This document shows positions 12,832-13,017 of a stretch of 13,017 bases of DNA, one piece after another. The DNA lies in the NCBI RefSeq assembly GCF_030651615.1, contig NZ_JAUSCG010000105.1, positions 1 through 13,017 on the forward strand, written 5' to 3'. Below the pieces are notes generated by a model, which worked only from the letters and a program-made list of their open reading frames with translations, was not told where the DNA came from and did not search any database. Every line of letters begins with the position of its first letter. Within the stretch, counting starts at the first letter, position 1. The DNA is from Methanocalculus sp. (GTDB taxonomy: Archaea; Halobacteriota; Methanomicrobia; Methanomicrobiales; Methanocorpusculaceae). The position numbers and the translations under genes were made by a program.

Positions 12832-13017
12832 AGCTAAAATGGAGGTATTTTGATTCCTGCAACAACAATTATCTCTTAAATTCAAATTAGGCGAAGAATA
12901 GGGCAAATAAATAAAAAAGTGGAACTAACCAGCAACGAAACCTGGCTCCAAAATAGTTAGAGCTAAAATGGAGGTATTTTGATTCCTGCAACAACAATTA
13001 TCTCTTAAATTCAAATT
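12770..13017. repeat. two exact 119-base direct copies, period 129, reaching the window end
   Basis: Bases 12770-12888 recur without any difference at 12899-13017, with a 10-base spacer AGGCGAAGAA. The unit is AT-rich (runs such as AAATAAATAAAAAAG), contains no GATC, and has no frame open through it on either strand although the period is a multiple of three. It includes GGAGGT followed by a nine-codon TTG frame and a TTAGAGCTAA near-palindrome, neither convincing. It lacks the short repeat and unique spacer layout of a CRISPR array. It may be the start of a tandem array or an assembly effect at a contig end. Confidence 0.85.

Noticed and set aside
12770..13017. CRISPR array at the right end
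   Set aside because: Two exact copies of 119 bases with one 10-base spacer do not have the form of short repeats with unique spacers, and no cas gene is present.

Overview
The window looks like a piece of a mid-GC euryarchaeal genome, most likely a methanogen of the Methanomicrobiales type. The grounds are an F420H2 oxidase-type flavodiiron protein, a desulfoferrodoxin, the siroheme-dependent (Ahb) haem pathway, archaeal TATA boxes with very short leaders, and many TTG starts. The genus cannot be named from the sequence alone.

Left part (1-1675, minus strand): three overlapping or closely spaced genes. They are a pRiA4b ORF-3-like zinc protein, a conserved protein of unknown function, and the N-terminal 130 codons of a DEDD-type 3'-5' exonuclease-like protein that runs off the left edge. 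A 32-base gap with a palindromic TTATAA box separates the first from a plus-strand pair (1801-6203). That pair is an Mre11/SbcD-like nuclease and a 1042-residue Rad50/YhaN-like ATPase that carries a membrane hairpin instead of a zinc hook. The pair ends head-on into the next operon with stop codons that overlap.

Centre (6200-9556, minus strand): an ahbD-ahbA-ahbB-ahbC operon encodes all steps from sirohaem to haem b. It is headed by a 45-codon frame that reads like a catalase start joined in frame to a catalase end. I read this as the scar of a deleted catalase gene whose promoter still drives the haem genes. Next comes a membrane-anchored bacterial-type PH-domain protein (9621-10214).

Right part (10215-12253, minus strand): an oxygen-defence block. 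Desulfoferrodoxin removes superoxide, and a very short rubredoxin is coupled to FprA, which reduces O2 to water. Between the PH gene and desulfoferrodoxin lies a lone GC hairpin followed by GTAGTTGAC, resembling the right end of an IS200/IS605-family element.

Right edge (12254-13017): degraded and foreign material. A 68-codon remnant of a type I restriction R subunit (hsdR) has two in-frame stops but keeps its TATA box and ribosome binding site. After it comes AT-rich DNA with no GATC, holding a possible 38-residue microORF and an exact 119-base direct repeat of period 129 that stops at the last base of the window, which may be an assembly-graph effect.

Taken together, the right two thirds are a reactive-oxygen and haem region that seems to have lost its catalase. 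The best leads are the catalase scar, the possible ATA start of ahbA, the membrane-hairpin Mre11/Rad50-like pair, the decayed hsdR, and the strong over-representation of GATC.
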